This document shows positions 7,073 through 10,097 of a stretch of DNA of 10,097 bases, one piece after another (position 1 is the stretch's first letter; the number at the start of each line of letters is the position of its first letter). The notes beneath the pieces were generated by a model, which was not told the origin of the DNA, searched no databases, and worked only from the letters and a program-made list of their open reading frames with translations. Location of the stretch: positions 1 through 10,097 of the forward strand of contig JAATGX010000154.1 of the NCBI GenBank assembly GCA_015688915.1, read 5' to 3'. This stretch comes from Desulfuromonadales bacterium (GTDB lineage Bacteria; Desulfobacterota; Desulfuromonadia; Geobacterales; Pseudopelobacteraceae). The position numbers and the translations under genes were made by a program.

Positions 7073-9092
7073 TCTCATACTGGCCGCCACAGCCCAGGGC
7101 GCCGCTACGGATGTGCAGCAGGGGCAGGACGCCGCCACTGTCACCGGCACGGCTATGCGCACCTATGCCGGCACCGGCAAGGCCCTGTCCGACAACCTGG
7201 TGACGCCGCTCATGAAAGCCGGCACGATCACGAGCGCCGACGGCAAGACGCAGTTCGCCGCCAACGGTTTTCAGACCTCCGGCCAGCCGCTCATCCAGAT
7301 CACCTTGAATCCGAACCCTGCGACCGGCGATCTGCATAGCATAATCCTCCAGCAGGACCTGACCGGCGCCGGCACCCTCAACTACGCCCAGACCTTCCCC
7401 ATGCCGGGCGACGGCCCGGGGCAGGAAATCGCGGCCGTGTGCCAGAACGGCTATATCCAATGCACCGGCAATTTCAGCAACTGCCAGTATCGCGCCTGGA
7501 CCTTTGTGTCCACGGGCGCCGTTAGCGCCAAAACGGCGAGCGGCGGTCCTCCGGGCTCCCCCGGCAGTGTCGGTGGGCTGGCAGGCTGCTACTGTTTCAA
7601 TAACTATTGCACCGGCCAAAACTCCACTCTCATTGAGTTGGGCGTCATCGGCTCCGATGTGGGCGGCGGAATCCTCAGCGCCTTCCTGGCGGCCAACACC
7701 GGCATGGCCATCTCCAGCGCTTCATCCGGTTCCAACTCCGCAGGCAGTTCGGTACTTACCTATTATGGCTATAAACCATCCACGATATCCAAAGGCAGCG
7801 ACACGACGACCATGACGCAGGCTCAAATCGATGTCATGCCCGTGATGTCGTCAGCCGACACACAAACACCTCAAACATATTATTCAGACTCCGCAAGTCT
7901 CAATAATGCCGCTCAAAATGCGTTGACTGCGCAAAAAGCAGCGCCTCGGTCGTTGTACAACATCGTCACCAACGCAGCCCTGAGCCAATCGGCAACCTCG
8001 GTGACATGCACCAACTCAGTGCAACCGTCGTTATCCTCGATCACCTTGATGCAGTCCCAGAGCGGCAGCACACAGGTCTCCATAGACCACTCGTTTACCT
8101 GGTCGTTCGTCCAGGTCGCCGATAACCTCTTCAGCTTCACCGGCGTAGACAATAAGGGGTTACATATGCCGAATATAAACTACACATTTCAACCATCCGA
8201 CCAACTCGGTGGTTACGCCCTTCAGACGGTTTCCTTTGTCGGTAGTTGGCCGGCCGCTAACGGCTGCAATGGATTGTCGGTAAGTCCAACCTGGACGCCT
8301 AGTGTAGGTATCGGCACCCAGATAGCAGGCGCCAGCATCAACGGTATTTGCCCGGCAGGCAATTATCAGACTCCAGTCTTGAATTGGACCTTCACCGCTC
8401 AATACGTTACTCAGAAAGAGAGCGATGTAACCAGCCTCGGTTGCACTCAATACGAAAATAATCCCGACTGTACATTACAGCAGGACGAATGGGACGACCG
8501 GCCCGTCGTTGTTAACGGCCTCGTAATGCGGAACAGACAATTAGGTCAGACCTGCAAAACCCTTCCAGGGGTAGGTTCCTTACCGGCAGTAACCGTCTGC
8601 AAAGAATGGTTCGTTCAAAAGCGGACATTTAACTGCAAAAACACCTCACCGGGATACGATTTCACCACCGCAAAAGCACATGCCGCGTCGATTGAAAGCA
8701 GCACTTCAATGCCGGACAGATCGTCATTTCGATATACCGATCCCACACAAGCGGGCGCAACGAGGACCTATGGCATACCAACAGCGGCCGACGTAACCGC
8801 CTGTAACGAAGTATGTGAGACCAAAGTGCCGGTTACACAAACGGGCGTGCTTTACACCGATACAAATCAATCAGCAGCACAAACCACGGGTGCCGTAAGC
8901 GCCACCCAATATCTCTTTTACTATAAGGATTGCACGTCAAATACCAGTGGAACGTGGAACTGCCCGGCCGACTCGGCAACGGGCGAGGTTGTTGTAACGC
9001 CGTGCGGATGCAGCGCCGATATGGGCTCGGTAGTGGGTGCCCTCAATGCCGCAGGCAGTGCGGCCCAGGATGCGATATGCTCGGCGAAATGA
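7044..9092 (+). CDS. traN: Large secreted Cys-rich protein, probable TraN-type mating-pair stabilisation protein
   Basis: Secreted protein of 682 residues with 21 cysteines (F TraN: about 600 residues, 22 cysteines). A signal peptide (1-20) ends AQGA. The N-terminal third holds C133, C140, C147 and a G-C182-Y-C-FNNY-C189 cluster, then a Gly-rich hydrophobic stretch (about 200-235). A Ser/Thr-rich low-complexity middle follows. The C-terminal half is Cys-rich (CKEWFVQKRTFNC, CNEVC) and ends CGCSADMGSVVGALNAAGSAAQDAIC, resembling the C-C...LQ..A..D..C end of TraN proteins. In F, TraN contacts recipient outer-membrane proteins and stabilises mating pairs. The TraN call rests on size, cysteine content, end motif and operon context, not on strong identity. 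Base composition changes sharply near residue 235. The stop overlaps the next start as ATGA. Confidence 0.6.
   Translation: MRWFASIALSLILAATAQGAATDVQQGQDAATVTGTAMRTYAGTGKALSDNLVTPLMKAGTITSADGKTQFAANGFQTSGQPLIQITLNPNPATGDLHSIILQQDLTGAGTLNYAQTFPMPGDGPGQEIAAVCQNGYIQCTGNFSNCQYRAWTFVSTGAVSAKTASGGPPGSPGSVGGLAGCYCFNNYCTGQNSTLIELGVIGSDVGGGILSAFLAANTGMAISSASSGSNSAGSSVLTYYGYKPSTISKGSDTTTMTQAQIDVMPVMSSADTQTPQTYYSDSASLNNAAQNALTAQKAAPRSLYNIVTNAALSQSATSVTCTNSVQPSLSSITLMQSQSGSTQVSIDHSFTWSFVQVADNLFSFTGVDNKGLHMPNINYTFQPSDQLGGYALQTVSFVGSWPAANGCNGLSVSPTWTPSVGIGTQIAGASINGICPAGNYQTPVLNWTFTAQYVTQKESDVTSLGCTQYENNPDCTLQQDEWDDRPVVVNGLVMRNRQLGQTCKTLPGVGSLPAVTVCKEWFVQKRTFNCKNTSPGYDFTTAKAHAASIESSTSMPDRSSFRYTDPTQAGATRTYGIPTAADVTACNEVCETKVPVTQTGVLYTDTNQSAAQTTGAVSATQYLFYYKDCTSNTSGTWNCPADSATGEVVVTPCGCSADMGSVVGALNAAGSAAQDAICSAK
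7072..7111 (+). repeat. Signal-peptide-coding near-repeat, copy 2 (traN-like gene)
   Basis: In-frame partner of 1771-1810, with 34 of 40 bases identical by hand alignment. It encodes LILAATAQGA of the signal peptide. Copy 2 starts at the last base of the traC stop codon. Confidence 0.6.
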
Positions 9093-10097
9093 TCAGACTT
9101 TGCCTGTCGGTCGTTCTCGGGGTTCTTATTGTATCCCTGAGCGGTCTGACCGGTCTGGCCCATGCGGCGTCTACCACCACATGCGACCAGACAACTTTCT
9201 CAAAGTTCATCCTCGGCCCGGATGCAGCAACCACCTACGCAATCACGCGGGCCCCAGCCACATGGCCGGTGGCGAACACCCTGGCCAAGGCCCAGGGCGC
9301 CCGTCTGGCGGTGGTTACCGGCCCTGCCGTCAATAATGCCATCTTTTCGAATTTTTCCAGCTTGTTTGTGGCACCGACAACCACTTCATATCCTGCAAAG
9401 AAAGCCTGGATCGACCTCACGGATGCCAACAACATTCCCGACTGGAGTATGCCAAGTCAAGCCCCTGTAATTGTTCCGAGCCGTTTTTCCTGGCCGGATG
9501 GCACCTCTACATACACCAACTGGGCTCCGAGCCAGCCGGATGGGTATTGCACGACGGATGAAATGGCAGTCAACCCGAACCACATTTGCTATGGCGAGAA
9601 CTTTGCCGCAATCAACACGGATGGTACTTGGTCCGATGAAGGGGACCATGGCCCTACCCCGGTTGCCCTGCCGGCAATAGTGGAATGGCCCAACACGGCC
9701 CTGGACTGCGTGAAACCGGCCACATCGATATCGACTCCGGTGGTGGTGCCGCTGCCAGGGGCGGATCAGGGTAAACTCTGGTGTACCGATGCCGCCAAGG
9801 ACAGCCTGGTGCAGTGCCAGCAGACCAGCGACGGGCAGCAGATATGCCCTCTGGATCAAAATCTGTGTAGCGTTCAGCAGGATACGCCTTCCTGCCCTGC
9901 TAGCTCCACCCTGAACACCTCCAGGGATATGTGTCAAGCAAGCGCGACCGTTGTATGCGCTAGCGGTGGGTACACTTGGAGCGCATCCATCGACAAATGC
10001 ACGATGCCACCGACGTGCCCCCCTACCGGCAACTGGGACGGAGTAGCTGGGGACTTTAACTCCACCACGAACCGTTGCGAGGCGCTGGTGGAGGAAG
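9089..10097 (+). CDS. Secreted C-type lectin-domain protein with Cys-rich repeats, 3'-partial
   Basis: The frame is open from ATG 9089 to the window end (336 residues so far). A signal peptide (about 1-27) ends near LAHAA. Residues about 46-202 form a C-type lectin-like domain: LAKAQGARLAVV, W107-IDL, PDGTSTYTNWAPSQPDG (136-152), GENFAAINTDGTWSDEG (169-185) and AIVEW (196-200). Q149-P-D151 and W181-S-D183 correspond to the two calcium/sugar-binding motifs; QPD in animal lectins goes with galactose-type sugars. The canonical lectin cysteines are absent (ENF for ENC, AIVEW for ICE), while C154 and C167 lie between the binding motifs. A Cys-rich region follows (about 207-330) with short modules like those seen in TraN-type proteins. 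The start overlaps the traN-like stop as ATGA with a weak ribosome site, implying coupling. A role in recipient-cell adhesion is inference. Confidence 0.8.
   Translation, partial: MIRLCLSVVLGVLIVSLSGLTGLAHAASTTTCDQTTFSKFILGPDAATTYAITRAPATWPVANTLAKAQGARLAVVTGPAVNNAIFSNFSSLFVAPTTTSYPAKKAWIDLTDANNIPDWSMPSQAPVIVPSRFSWPDGTSTYTNWAPSQPDGYCTTDEMAVNPNHICYGENFAAINTDGTWSDEGDHGPTPVALPAIVEWPNTALDCVKPATSISTPVVVPLPGADQGKLWCTDAAKDSLVQCQQTSDGQQICPLDQNLCSVQQDTPSCPASSTLNTSRDMCQASATVVCASGGYTWSASIDKCTMPPTCPPTGNWDGVAGDFNSTTNRCEALVEE
9893..10078 (+). repeat. Three tandem Cys-bounded modules in the lectin-domain protein
   Basis: Residues C269-C282, C290-C304 and C310-C330 each follow the pattern C-P/A-x-x-G/S...S/N-T/S-x-x-D/N-x-C, of 14 to 21 residues. 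They are degenerate protein repeats without long DNA identity. They probably fold as small disulfide-closed loops, and more copies may follow beyond the window. Confidence 0.55.

Noticed and set aside
9037..9470. Overlapping plus-strand frames at 9037-9336 and 9162-9470
   Set aside because: They are out-of-frame readings of the lectin-domain gene. They lack signal peptides and domain motifs, while the frame from 9089 shows both.
9224..9694. Lectin domain as a target of a diversity-generating retroelement
   Set aside because: C-type lectin folds are typical targets, but no template repeat, reverse transcriptase or accessory gene is in the window, and the domain here is followed by a long Cys-rich tail instead of ending the protein.

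Overview
The window is a stretch of a conjugative DNA-transfer operon of the F-like (MPF_F) type IV secretion family. All ten genes lie on the plus strand and are packed almost end to end: most stops overlap the next start, and the only gap of note is 69 bases. There is no relaxase, coupling protein, transposase, integrase, RNA gene or CRISPR in view, so whether this is a plasmid or an integrated element cannot be settled here. The membrane-anchored, lipoprotein-bearing transfer channel and the periplasmic disulfide enzyme point to a Gram-negative host. Moderate-to-high GC and the Cys-rich secreted proteins fit a proteobacterium or a Geobacter/Desulfuromonas-like group, but that host call is a weak inference.

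Layout: (1) 1-459, a DsbC-type disulfide isomerase whose N-terminus is cut by the window edge. (2) 456-770, a TTG-started pilin precursor (TraA-like), followed by a strong 9-bp hairpin in the 69-base gap. (3) 840-4534, the core envelope channel: traL, traE (VirB8-like), traK (VirB9/secretin-like), traB (VirB10-like) and traV (VirB7-like lipoprotein). The true traV start appears to be ATT, so a standard ORF call loses its lipoprotein signal. (4) 4538-7072, traC, the VirB4-class ATPase. (5) 7044-9092, a large secreted Cys-rich protein, probably a TraN-type mating-pair stabilisation protein. (6) 9089 to the window end, an incomplete gene for a second secreted Cys-rich protein with a C-type lectin domain carrying a QPD sugar-binding motif, followed by short Cys-bounded repeats.

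Working model: TraA is the pilus subunit. TraL, E, K, B, V and C assemble and power the channel and the pilus. The two Cys-rich proteins at the 3' end are candidates for outer-surface contact with recipient cells, and the DsbC-like enzyme would shuffle their many disulfides. The most unusual element is the lectin-domain protein next to the TraN-like gene. It suggests, as inference only, that this system recognises recipient surface glycans rather than, or in addition to, an outer-membrane protein.
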